A DNA stretch of 64,000 nucleotides from Sacculina carcini (Eukaryota > Arthropoda > Thecostraca > Sacculinidae), in the NCBI GenBank assembly GCA_916048095.2, contig OU696582.1, positions 2,351,001 to 2,415,000 on the forward strand, given 5' to 3'. The notes below the pieces were generated by a model. That model was not told where the DNA came from, searched no databases, and worked only from the letters and a program-made list of their open reading frames with translations. Below are positions 48,032 through 59,113 of this stretch, piece by piece; positions within the stretch are counted from its first letter, which is position 1, and each line of letters starts with the position of its first letter. The translations under genes were made by a program, and so were the position numbers.

Positions 48032-49087
48032 GCTGAAACAATTATTAATTGCGTTCTCTTTGTGGGCTTGTGCTTTCAAAAGTAGCAAATTCAACATATG
48101 TGTAATATTTAGTGTAACGTTATTAACATTTTTGAAAACCTGACTTTTGCCTTGATGATTTTTCATTAATCTTGAAATGTGTAATAGTTACCGAAACAAT
48201 TTTATATACTAACAGTAAAATCATAAGGAAAAAATAAATATTGCAAAAATGGGACAAATGTTTTGTAGTCACTCGTGCACAATTGTCTTCTTCCGTGGGC
48301 CCATGAGCAGCTACAATATTCAACAGTTCTTGTAACGCCTTACTATGAGAATGGCCAACCTATGGCTGGCCCTGTGCCCCTTATTGTGCAATATATACCC
48401 TAAATTCAATTACTTGACGCCTTCGAAAGCCCACCAATATCAAATTTGTGGAAATTACATCATTTTGTAGATAATTTCTGCAGATTTTCGCCCGTTCATC
48501 GTTTGTCGAGGTATCCTGGTAATATAAATGATTATTTTGATATATACAATGCAAAGTTGGCAGACATTCCAAGAAATTTTGTGAATTTCACCAGACAAGT
48601 TATTTGATTTGAAAAAATGCATTTTGAAATATGTTTTTGACAAACATAAGCTAACACAAATGTGTGGTAATAATTTAAAATGCTTATAAATAATTCCAAA
48701 TAGTTACAAATTTCACCGTCACACCGGCGACTATGTGTCATACATATGTAGTGATGCCAGTTTTTGACGACGCTCTCGTTTGTTGGTTCGATTCAATAGT
48801 ACTTGGTCTGCCTAATTGTTTTGTATGTATTGATTACAGGGTCATAATTGACTAGGATAATCAGGATCCGTATTTGTGTAAGTGATTTTTGTACCTATAT
48901 ATTTTTCAATGCTATATGTGAAATGATTTTGACACTGGCAGACATTCTTCGCACTGCCGCCAAGTTTTACGATATTTATTTTGAGAAGTGTTAGAGTCTG
49001 GATGTTTAATCGGCAGAATTACCCAGTTTTCATCGTATTGGAACGTTTTGTTATTGAAGTACTTTTGGCGATGGTGTCGTAGTATAG
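48032..49087. other. No recognised gene
   Basis: AT-rich; no supported exon or repeat. Confidence 0.4.
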
Positions 49088-49233
49088 CTCCCTAGTAGCC
49101 CAGTGGTTAGGCGCTGAACTCTCGTGTCAGAGTTTCGCGGTTCGAATCCTGGCCGGGGTTCGTTCTTCAACAACTCCGCTAGAGTCTACCGGGAGTCACA
49201 CTGTTGATTGGCCCACAGTGGGGCGCGCCATAA
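49088..49233 (+). mobile_element. Second tRNA-derived SINE family, interrupted by a Harbinger MITE
   Basis: The head has A-box TAGCCCAGTGGTTAGGCGC and B-box GGTTCGAATCC, with a tRNA-like layout unlike the first SINE family. Its body is cut at 49231 by a MITE and appears to resume at 50001. Confidence 0.6.
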
Positions 49234-49997
49234 GGCTCCTTTCACACGAGGACACTGAGTGGCGTCACTCAGTATGATTCATCGTGCATTCAGCGCGTGC
49301 AATATGATCTAGCACGCCTGCAGTGCTTATCAGTGTATTGAGTGTTGTGGATTCATGGCTGGTGTGTGTTGAGAAATTGAAATGGAGCAAGTAAATATCA
49401 GTTAATAATTGTCGTAATATCATTGATATAATATACACGATGGAGTTCGACGTTTTATGTCCAATTTGTTGGATAGGGACGACGTGAATTAATAATAAGT
49501 GTCAAGTATTATTGCTAGTTATAATCAATTAATGATTACTGTTAGAACCTTGAATTCATAATCTGCAAAAACATACTCGTATACAATACTTTTATTTCTC
49601 CTGACTTGAATTATATTGGATTATATTGGATTATAGACTTTTCCAGTGCGTTTTCCCGGCTACGCGTTCCAAACAAGCCGTTTCGGCTTGTACCTTATAA
49701 TTATATTAAATTTTGATTTGGTATTTGTGTTTATGGACACGGCATAGTCACACATATAACGCAAAAATAATCCAATTCATTCTTATTTAATTTAATATCG
49801 TACTTGGTGTAAAATATCCATCACGCACTCTGAAGTGATTGAAAAATGCCATATTTAAATACATTCCTTGAAAAATGATATTGTAATAATCGCAATACAA
49901 TAAATATTTTCGAAATATCTGCAAAATCTACCCGACATCAATTGAAAAATCGGCCCATCCTAGTGGCGGAAACTAGTTGCCTCGTATGAAAGGATCC
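49234..49997. mobile_element. Harbinger-type MITE
   Basis: Terminal inverted repeats GGCTCCTTTCACACGAGG and its near-complement CCTCGTATGAAAGGATCC, with TAA target duplications at 49231-49233 and 49998-50000, the PIF/Harbinger pattern. 764 bp, no transposase. Confidence 0.8.
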
Positions 49998-50000
49998 TAA

Positions 50001-50702
50001 ACTGGCTGGTGCGCGTTTAAAACGACAATAGCATAACATAACGGTGTCGTAATATCGCGTAGTTATTCTACATTTTATAGTTCGTGTATATCAGCTTACA
50101 CTACAGATTGCCTAATTTCATACTTTCCGGACGAGAAAATATGACAACCAAATTTTAGCCATTTTGACCAATCATCGACTCGAAAGTTGTCGAAAAAAGT
50201 ATATTAGCTATTTTAACGGCACATTATCTGCCACGAAAATGTAAATATTTAAGCCATATAATGCCAGACTGTCATTTATGTTTGGAAATGTCCTAACACG
50301 ACTTCAAAAAGTATAAAATTAGCGAAATTATGACATTAAGCTTAGTGACATTTGACTAAATCATATCATATCATGTATTTGTCACCAACATATAATTTAC
50401 ACAATCGTTGTGACAGGGACCCACATAAGCATGCGCTTTTTTTCATGTGGGCCCTTTAAATTATGAATATGAATAATTTACCTTTAATGATTTATGAATA
50501 CAGTGAACTTTTGCTTAGCTGCGAATGTTCTCCATATTTTGTTGTAATTACTTTCTATTATATCTCTGTACTATATATTTTTTTGTACGATTTATTTGTG
50601 TTATTCGTGGGCCACACACGCCTGTCATGGCTTCTCATGCCCTGCCCTATTCTGTATTGCATATGTGAACTTGTTTGCTGTGAATGATAAATCAAAATAA
50701 AC
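50001..50702. other. No recognised gene
   Basis: AT-rich. The first bases probably continue the SINE of 49088-49233. Nothing else was recognised. Confidence 0.35.
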
Positions 50703-51313
50703 CAGTGGTTCTCAACCTGTGTGGGGAATTCCTCACTGGTGGCGAATGGAAGAGTTGCCAAGCGGGAAGCTAAAGGTCGGACAGAACAGGACAAATGTGT
50801 GTTTTTATCAATTCAAATTCGTTTATTTTTGTTTCTAATGATCGTTTGACATTTACCTTGATGTAACAACTGTATTTATTGAATTTATCAGCGCTGTTGT
50901 GGAAAATTAAAAGATGGATCATTAAGAAATGGGCAGTGGCGGCGCCAGGATTTTTCCGATGGTGGGGGGGGGGGCTGAGAGGGGGGGCTAGGGACAAAGT
51001 TGAGGGGTTTGACGAAGCATGAAGAGCTACACTCGAACGCTGACTACATGATATTATAACAAGGGACTGAGGCACACTGATTCAGTCATCGAACTTGAAC
51101 CGAAATCACATTGGTATGTAAACTTACATTATATCAAAATGTTACATTATCTCAAATTACATTACATTTCATTTACAGTAAGAAATTTTAATGTCCTTGA
51201 TTATGATTTTTGGAGGGGCTTGACTTATTTTGGGGGGCTCCAGCCCCCCAAACCGCCCCCCTCAAGCCGCTACTGGAAGTGGGGAATCAGAGAAAAAAGG
51301 TTAAGAACCACTG
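50703..51313. mobile_element. hAT-type MITE with a second MITE inside
   Basis: Ends CAGTGGTTCTCAACCT and AGGTTAAGAACCACTG are inverted. Flanks AAATAAAC and AAATAAAT match at 7 of 8. It lies about 150 bases upstream of the SRSF1 coding start. Confidence 0.8.
50934..51275. mobile_element. hAT-type MITE nested in another hAT MITE
   Basis: Ends CAGTGGCGGCGCCAGGA and CAAGCCGCTACTG are imperfect inverted repeats. Flanks GAAATGGG and GAAGTGGG match at 7 of 8. Same group as 47864-48031. Confidence 0.65.
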
Positions 51314-51470
51314 AAATAAATTATTATCATGAAACACAGGTGTATGTGGGTATGTTCTGTCGTTTTCATCAGCTATTACCTTGAAACACCATCTACCAAC
51401 CATGTGTATGTGTGTATGTGTAATCAGACGTTGTGGCTTCATTGCTCAGTCGACCAGCGCAGTTTGTTTG

Positions 51471-53794
51471 ATGTCGCGTTATAACGAGAGCCGCATTTAT
51501 GTGGGCAATTTGCCGCCTGACATTCGCACCAAGGACATTGAAGACCTCTTCTACAAGTTTGGCCGCATTGCCTTTATCGACCTGAAGAACCGCAAAGGCC
51601 CGCCGTTCGCCTTTGTCGAATTTGAGGACAACAGGTATTTTGTTGCGTTTGATCAACGGTGTGGATTTGTGTCGAGGCTCGGGGCTAGATGACAGCCATC
51701 ATCCATTAGTGTTCAAAGTTGACTCAGTTGGTCAATTGCATGGGGCCCTCAACCATTTTATGCCTATTCAATTACAACACATATACCTCAATGAAAAGTT
51801 TACGCATACACACACAAAGACAAATTTTGTGCATTACTTCAATCCTGTGCTCATTTTGATGACAATATACCCAATGAACTGAAGTCAGCACAATTATCGG
51901 GGGGTATAATTGCATATTCATACCCCAGCCAATTTGTGGGGTATATATATACCCCCAGTAGCTACGCCCATGGCATTTGAGTTGCAATTAAACTAGAACC
52001 GAGGCAGCCTCACTGATCGTACGTAATAGTTTGCCAGTTTTGCTGTTCTCGAACGAATTATCACAGGAGATAAGCTGAAATCCAAGCCTTGCTAGTACAA
52101 TAGACTTTACTCTTGTATATTTGGCGATATCAGCTTGTTGAGTTCATACGACGTTTATGGTTGCATATGAGCACTTTATTTCCTGCGAGTATGCAGCATT
52201 CGGCACTCATTTGTGCGGTTAATTTTTGGCTCACCCACAGCGAGCGCAGACACTGTTAGTTTTGTGTGTTTGTGTGCCATTCACTTGAAACATTTGTAGT
52301 GTTCACATTTGTTGTGTGATGTTGGGCAAATACTTGCGCCTTTGTGACGTGTGTTACAGGCGCTGTACATCAAATGCTCAATAAACTCGAATCTGTGTGT
52401 GTGTGTGTGTGTGTGTGTCATCAGAGATGCCGATGACGCTGTGTACGCTCGAGACGGCTACGATTATGACGGCTACCGACTGCGTGTCGAGTTTCCGCGA
52501 GGCGCCGGCGGTCCCGGAATGGGCCGCGGCGGTGGTGGTGGCGGCGGCGGAGGAGGAGGTCCCCCGGGCCGGGGCCGCGGTCCTCCGGCTCGTCGGTCGC
52601 AGTATCGCGTGCTAGTCACCGGCCTGCCCTCGACGGGCAGCTGGCAGGATCTGAAGGATCACATGCGCGAGGCGGGCGATGTTTGTTTCGCTGATGTCTA
52701 CAATGACGGCTCAGGCTCGGTGGAGTTTCTGCGCTATGATGACATGAAGTACGCCGTCAAACGGCTGGATGATTCCAAGTTTAAGTCGCACGAGGTGCGT
52801 GCGTTTGTACACGCACACACACATACATACATACATTGCGGACTCCGTGGTGTAGTGGTTAGCACACCCGCCTCACAAGCTGTAGGTCCGTGGTTCGAAA
52901 CCCGGCGGAGCAGAATTTCTTGGGCGAATTCTATAATCCAACAGCCCCTGTCCACCCAGCAGTAAATGGTACCAGATATCAGTCATGTGTTGTGTCATGC
53001 ATTCTGGGGAGGCGACCCTGTCTAATGCGTCTTCCCAGCGTGGAGAGGGTCGGTTCTGCGGTGGCAGCGAGCTGCACGGGACACACCTGTGTGTGTTCAT
53101 AAGCTTCGGGTTCTTCCCGTGTAGCAGCAGTCACTTGAATTATTTAACCTTTAGCAAATATGATGCGTATACATAAACGGGATTGAGATATTCAGTTTGG
53201 TTATTGCTATGTTTTGGAGTCGCACAAGCATAGACAGACAGTTATAAAAGGTAGCTTAGAACCCGGCCATTAAACCCGTGCCAGTTTTCACGCGTGAAAT
53301 ACTAGGTTTTAGTAGGTAGCACGGTCCAATAAGCACATTTAATAAAGAAATTTTACATTTAACTGTTCTTCGGTAGTATTTTTAAAATGCCCTGTTTGTT
53401 CCACATCTACTATATGTTGAAAACATCCGTCCTTTCCTATTATTTGCGTATTGATTTACGTTTTTCACCAAACTATTGCAAATATTCGTACTTTGATTAA
53501 CACTGATATATTTCATACTCTAATGAGGCTTGTTCTTTTGGATAAATAAAACTTTGACATTGAGATTACCATGGGAAATATGTAATATAATTTGGTATTA
53601 AAACATACGCTTAATGGCACGGCACTTAATCCACGGTACACAAAATAATGAAAACGGCTCATGTAAAATGATCATTTATATGTGTTTGTGCATGTGTACA
53701 CATTATTATTATTATTATTATTGTTAATTACAGGCAAGTACAGTAGCATGGGAAGAGTGCAGGAAAGAGAGATATATATATATATATATCTCTC

Positions 53795-53851
<57 letters not shown>

Positions 53852-54161
53852 ACAATTCCAGACAAGAGAGACTTCGTAAAAATATTAATCACAATAATAA
53901 ATATGAATAAACACTCGGTAATGTCACACTTCGCCTGCACACACACCCACACACACACACACACACACGCAGGGCGAGACGTCGTACGTGCGTGTTCGTG
54001 AGGATGGCGGTGGTGGTGGCGGAGGTGGCGGTGGTCGGTCGCGTTCATTCTCGCCGCAGGATCGTCGCGGCGATGTGTCGTCACATTACGACGTGCCGCC
54101 GCTCATGTCCGGCCGGCGCAGCTTCTCTCGCTCGCGATCTGGCTCTCGTGATCGCTACTAA
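51471..54161 (+). CDS. SRSF1: SRSF1-type SR splicing factor, three coding exons
   Basis: Exons 51471-51634, 52425-52794 and 53973-54161 join in phase to 240 residues. Exon 1 has RRM1 ([19 protein letters not shown], then [10 protein letters not shown]). Exon 2 completes RRM1 ([20 protein letters not shown]), then a Gly-rich hinge and the pseudo-RRM with its signature [15 protein letters not shown]. Exon 3 starts [11 protein letters not shown] and ends in a short Arg/Ser tail ([15 protein letters not shown]). The protein binds exonic enhancers in nuclear pre-mRNA and recruits splicing factors. The RS tail has only a handful of RS dipeptides, far fewer than in the human protein. A possible acceptor (TGTGTAATCAG, ending at 51427) suggests a 5' UTR exon. 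TG or CA repeats abut the acceptors of exons 2 and 3. AATAAA at 54652-54657 fits a poly(A) signal. Confidence 0.93.
52840..53136 (+). mobile_element. tRNA-derived SINE in SRSF1 intron 2, near full length
   Basis: Starts GGACTCCGTGGTGTAGTGG with anticodon-loop CAC, B-box GGTTCGAAACC, the family body, and end TTCTTCCCGTGTAGCAGC. It lies 45 bases after the exon 2 donor, behind a CACA/CATA repeat. Confidence 0.9.
53137..53939. other. Rest of SRSF1 intron 2, with AT repeat
   Basis: AT-rich intron DNA with an ATT run near 53700-53720 and (AT)n at 53774-53845. GTAGCATGGGAAGAGTGCA near 53745 is a dispersed motif found again near 62950. Confidence 0.5.
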
Positions 54162-54408
54162 CATCACTGTCAAGAGTTCGTCAAGAGTTGGTGCGATCTG
54201 ACGCGCTTCTCTGACGCTGTGTCAGTGAGAATCGTCTATGTGTCGTGTTCAACGGGGATTCTGTGTGTGTGTGTGTGTGTATGTGTGTCGGTGTTTTGGA
54301 GACTTCAAATGCCAGTGGACTTTGGCGCAGACGGACTGACAGGCTTGCGTGTACTTGCGGCTTCGTCGAATTTCCACAGCAGGTTATCGTCCACTATCTT
54401 ATTTTTCA

Positions 54409-54410
<2 letters not shown>

Positions 54411-54470
<60 letters not shown>
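54411..54470. repeat. (CA)n in the SRSF1 3' UTR
   Basis: A pure CA run between the stop codon (54159-54161) and the candidate AATAAA, so it should be in the mRNA. Confidence 0.8.
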
Positions 54471-54474
<4 letters not shown>

Positions 54475-54659
54475 GTGACACACAGACAGACACACACATG
54501 TAATGTGTCATTTTCTGTTTGGATTCCCAGTTATATTCACTCGCCACCCGTGCTAAGTTTGTATTCATTTGCATGTGCTGTTTCTCCTAATGTTTATACG
54601 TGTATGCTAGCTGAAATACCTTTTCGTTTCACTCACCGCTAGCGGGATTCCAATAAACG

Positions 54660-56507
54660 CTTTTAAATTTCCGCTTGTGTGACACTGGCTCATCTCGCAT
54701 TGTTGTTGCTTTTTGTAGAGTCTCATGGATTCCCATGGATTGGATTGGATTGGATTATTGGATGTCAGAGGATTGTCACATGCTGTCGGGATATGGATTT
54801 ATCAGGATAACAGTGCTATTAGCTGGGACCGCCAGTGGCTGGCATGTTGTCGGTCGGATATGAAGCCGCCTGGCAGACGTGAACAGCGCCCGAACACACG
54901 ACTCAACATAGTCCGCACCGGGAGGGGATATGGATTAAATGCTGTCGTTTGTTTAAGTGCACTAAAAGTCGGCCAAACACTGAAACAATGCGAAATATCG
55001 TTTTTGACACCACCATAAAGATGTGCTGAAACGCAAAAGGTGTCAGTTTGCTGATGTCATGCGAACAACATTCACAAAATCCACCTTTTATGCTATGGAA
55101 ACCAACTGGCGCGGAAACACAGGTCATTAACATGTTCCATAGTGGTATATAGTGGTATATATGTTCCATAGTGGTTCATTAACAGTAGTGGGCGTGTATT
55201 TTGGAATTGGGTTTGGCCCCTGAATGAAAGTCCCTATTAGGTAGTGTTCTCGTCATGCCTCTGAATCTGGATCCAGTAAGGTGTTTGAACCTGGTTCCTA
55301 TCAAACAACAAACAACTGACGCATAACTTTTTTGTATCTCATTCGTTCAGCTTGCGCTAAATCGTGTTACATACAAGTTGTACGTGCACGGAAGACATTT
55401 GCACTATGTTCCAACATCTCAAAGAGGAGGATAAGCTACATTATGCCAAGTGATTGGGACTCTGGAACACAACTCATTGGAAACAGATCAAGTCATTGAT
55501 TTTCGTGCGTGAGTACTCTGTTGAGAGTGCACATGACACAACTAGCCGGGAGCCTCAGCGGCTAACACCTGTTGGGATCAAGTGCAGCTGTGATATCAAA
55601 GCCTGGAGCGTCTGCTTCAAGTGCTCAATCCGCAAGTGTCGTTCATTCAGCAGCACAAGGCACGGACAAGGAGCGCTTTTCGGATGAAACTTCGCCTTCA
55701 TGATCCAACGTCATTTTATGATCTCAAATATATCCGACAATGATCGTGTCTGTATTTGGCTTTTGCACGGAACGAGCACACGTAGAATGCAGACACAAAT
55801 AATACACACACACAAACACACATCGATAGTGAAGACAATTGCATGAACAAATTGAGTTATACATTATAAATGCAGTATGCTGTTTATATCAACTAATGTT
55901 CACAATAAACTGCTCGATTTAATGAATTTTCCCGGCATTATTTGCATTGAGAGAAAGATAATCTGAGAACGTTGTACAGAAAAAACGTACAAACACGGTT
56001 TCGACAGGCCAGGTGTGCCATATATATCACAGTGTATATATCTCATAGGATACATGCTTTCCGCCTACGCCCCCAGTGTTGAGGACAGAAGAAATGTTAC
56101 CTCATCCAGTCTTTTGCGCCCGACAGGTCGAATTCCTAATGCTTAACTGGTTGACGGCCAATTTCGAATTATAAACAATTCGTTTCAAAGACGGGAACAT
56201 GTCGTTTGCAGTCAACGTTAACCCCAATTTCCAACTGTAATGCCCCGATATGTCAATATGAGCATCACTCCTGAGAAAGGGCGTCTCGCATGGAATGTGC
56301 AAAGATGTATGGTAATTGGCAAAGAACAGAGACAATATAAACTCAAACAAGCATACGCGACTGGGAATCCAGTGATGCCAATTCATCACATGCTTGTTTT
56401 CTTCATAATCCAACACGAAGCCCGAGAATTTCACAAGCTTTGCCTCTTCTCACGTCGCTGTTATTCCAACCCATCAACCGTTAATACGGAGACATCAATA
56501 GACGAAG

Positions 56508-56538
<31 letters not shown>

Positions 56539-56912
56539 ACCCAGCAACGTACAAGATACACTCACAAACTAATCTCTGATGAACCAGCCAGTCCAAAGTT
56601 GGATCGCCAAGTCATTTAATTGGGTCGTTAAGGATTCCAAAAAAAAATTATTTGACTATAATGCACTAAAATAAACCAGAATGCATCATAATTAGATACT
56701 GTGATAATTATAATGAATGATACCTTGTCCTAGGATTTTAGACAGACCATGATTGAATTAAATTATGATTAAAAACACAATAATTACATATGAAGATAAT
56801 TCGTATTCGTATGCAGGCTTGGGTCACAATGCTTGACTGGGGCGAAAATTTAGCTCGCTGCCAGAAAAAAAGGTTGAGAACCACTGGCCTATTATATTGC
56901 GTTACGGCGCTG
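54660..56912. other. Intergenic region between convergent SRSF1 and attractin genes
   Basis: No exon with recognisable homology. Local short repeats (GGATTGGATTGG near 54737; GTGGTATATA near 55141) are present. A hAT-type end (GGTTGAGAACCACTG, 56871-56885) lies 28 bases after the attractin stop, so the attractin 3' UTR contains transposon sequence. Other open frames here are anonymous. Confidence 0.4.
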
Positions 56913-58862
56913 CTATACACACGGATCTGCGTTCGACGCCGCGGCGGCCGCAGACTTGCGCTTGTCTGTCTTGAGCAGAGCGTCGCACGCTCCTCCGCTG
57001 CTCTTTCTACTGCTGCCGTCGGCCACCAGTGCTGTGCCCGTCAAAATACCTGCTCCCCACACACGCATACAAACACAAACACACAGTGGTATCTATAGTG
57101 TAATCGAATCAGAATGAATGTAATCGAAATTGGCTCATCTATATCTACTTTTGTGTATATATTATACTTTTGTATGTGTATAACTGCGTCTATATGATTG
57201 TGCGTGTATCCATGTATATATGTATGTTTTATATTTCTTATAATACATATTCTGTTGAATTCTACAGCGTTTTCTGTGTTGTTTCTCTTGTATGTGTACG
57301 TTTCTATTTGTCTGAATAGTTGTCTCTGGTTTTCAGAGAAAGCTCGTTAATTTATAGCAATAAATGCGTTGTTTTTATAATTTTTACACAGAGGAATCTG
57401 TATAGATTGACGAAGCTGGCACTTGAGGAAAGGATATGACGTTGAGATATATTTGACAGCGGTGTACAAATACTTGAGCGACATGGTGAAAACGGCTGAG
57501 TGAGTGAGTTGTCATGTAGTATTATGACTGTGCACTTGCCGGCGATAATATGATCAGAATTACTAACAATGTATGATTTGTGGCGATTGAGGGCAACAGT
57601 CACGTTTCAAACAAATTTCTACCTGTTTTGGTTGACTATGACACAATAGAGAGAAAGAAACTACAGAGAGAAAAATTACTACAGAGACTACACATAAGCC
57701 GCGGTCACACGAGGCCAATTGTTGGCCAAGCCAACGATTGGCCTAGCCAACTGTTGGCTTGCAGCGGACAATCGTTGGCTAGGCCAACAGTTGGCTTGGC
57801 CAACAATTGGCTTGCGAGTGGTCACACGAGGCCAGTAATTGTCCAAGCCAATAGATGTGGTGCTGAGTACGTTCAGTGTGGTTTGTCTTGCTGTCCTGAC
57901 TAGTTCTCTCAGTGGTGGTGGTGCTTTGCCGATCATGCCAAAAATCAAAAGGAATTTTTTAAAGCACTGCATATCAATTGTGTGCGATGAAATTGAAAAC
58001 GTACTACAAGAGGAAGAGCGAGGCACAAGCGCGAAAATATGGGTGAAACCATGGATTTACGCAAGAAACAAATTTGGGGCATCAGACAACTTGATTCAAG
58101 AACTGTTGAGCGAAGACGTTTTGTCGTACAGAAATGTTCTACGCATGGACGAAGATAAGTTTAACGAGTTATTAGAGATCGTGTCTCCTGCGATCGAAAA
58201 ACAGAACAGCGTGATGAGGCCTGCTCTTTCTGCGAAAATGAAGTTAGAAATAACCTTGAGATATCTGGCCAGTGGTGACAGCCTGCATTCCCTTGCTCTA
58301 CTATTCAGAGTTCCGCACAACAGCGTATCTACGTTTCTGTTTACGTTTTCTCTACGAAAAATTTAAGACAAACAAAACACGAAAACACAACACAACATAG
58401 GCCCTCAAACTGAATTGCATTCACTGCACGCGTTGCTTCAGCGCCATGTGGTGAAAAACGGAGGATCGAATATTTGCCTTGCGCGAGAATTCAATCATTT
58501 TCAGCGTGAGAGTGCGCGTTCATTGCACGGCAACGTAGCGCCCTCTTGAGGCAAGCGGCTGAAATGCAGGCCAATTGGCTTGAAAAGTTGAACATGTTCA
58601 ACTTCGGTTTTCGGGACAATTGTTGGCCAAGCCAACGATTGGCTTGACCAACAGTTGGCTTAGCCAACAATTGGCCTCGTGTGACCACTCGACCAAGCCA
58701 ACAGTTGGCTAAGCCAACAATTGGCCTCGTGTGACCACGGCTATAGACAGATATACTACACAGGGAGAGACTACAAAGAAAGCAGAGAGAGAGATCTTGA
58801 CAAATTGCCGTTCAACGGAAGAACATGTGAGTACTGCATTCAGCACAGAGGCAGACAGACAG

Positions 58863-58893
<31 letters not shown>

Positions 58894-59082
58894 GACATAC
58901 ACACAGGCAGACAGACACACAGGCAAACAGACATACACACAAACACATAGACAGACAAACACACAAACACACAGACAGACAGTCACACAGACAAGCAGGC
59001 AGGCAGACAGACAGACAGACAGACACACACACACAGACAGACAGACATACACACAAACACAAACACACAGGCAGACATACAC

Positions 59083-59113
<31 letters not shown>

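Noticed and set aside
55454..55687. 77-codon open frame between SRSF1 and attractin
   Set aside because: Short, anonymous, no splice signals or codon pattern that I can support.
57839..57931. N-terminal extension of the Harbinger frame before MPKIKRN
   Set aside because: It lies in or next to terminal repeat sequence and does not resemble transposase; the recognisable domain starts after about 57932.
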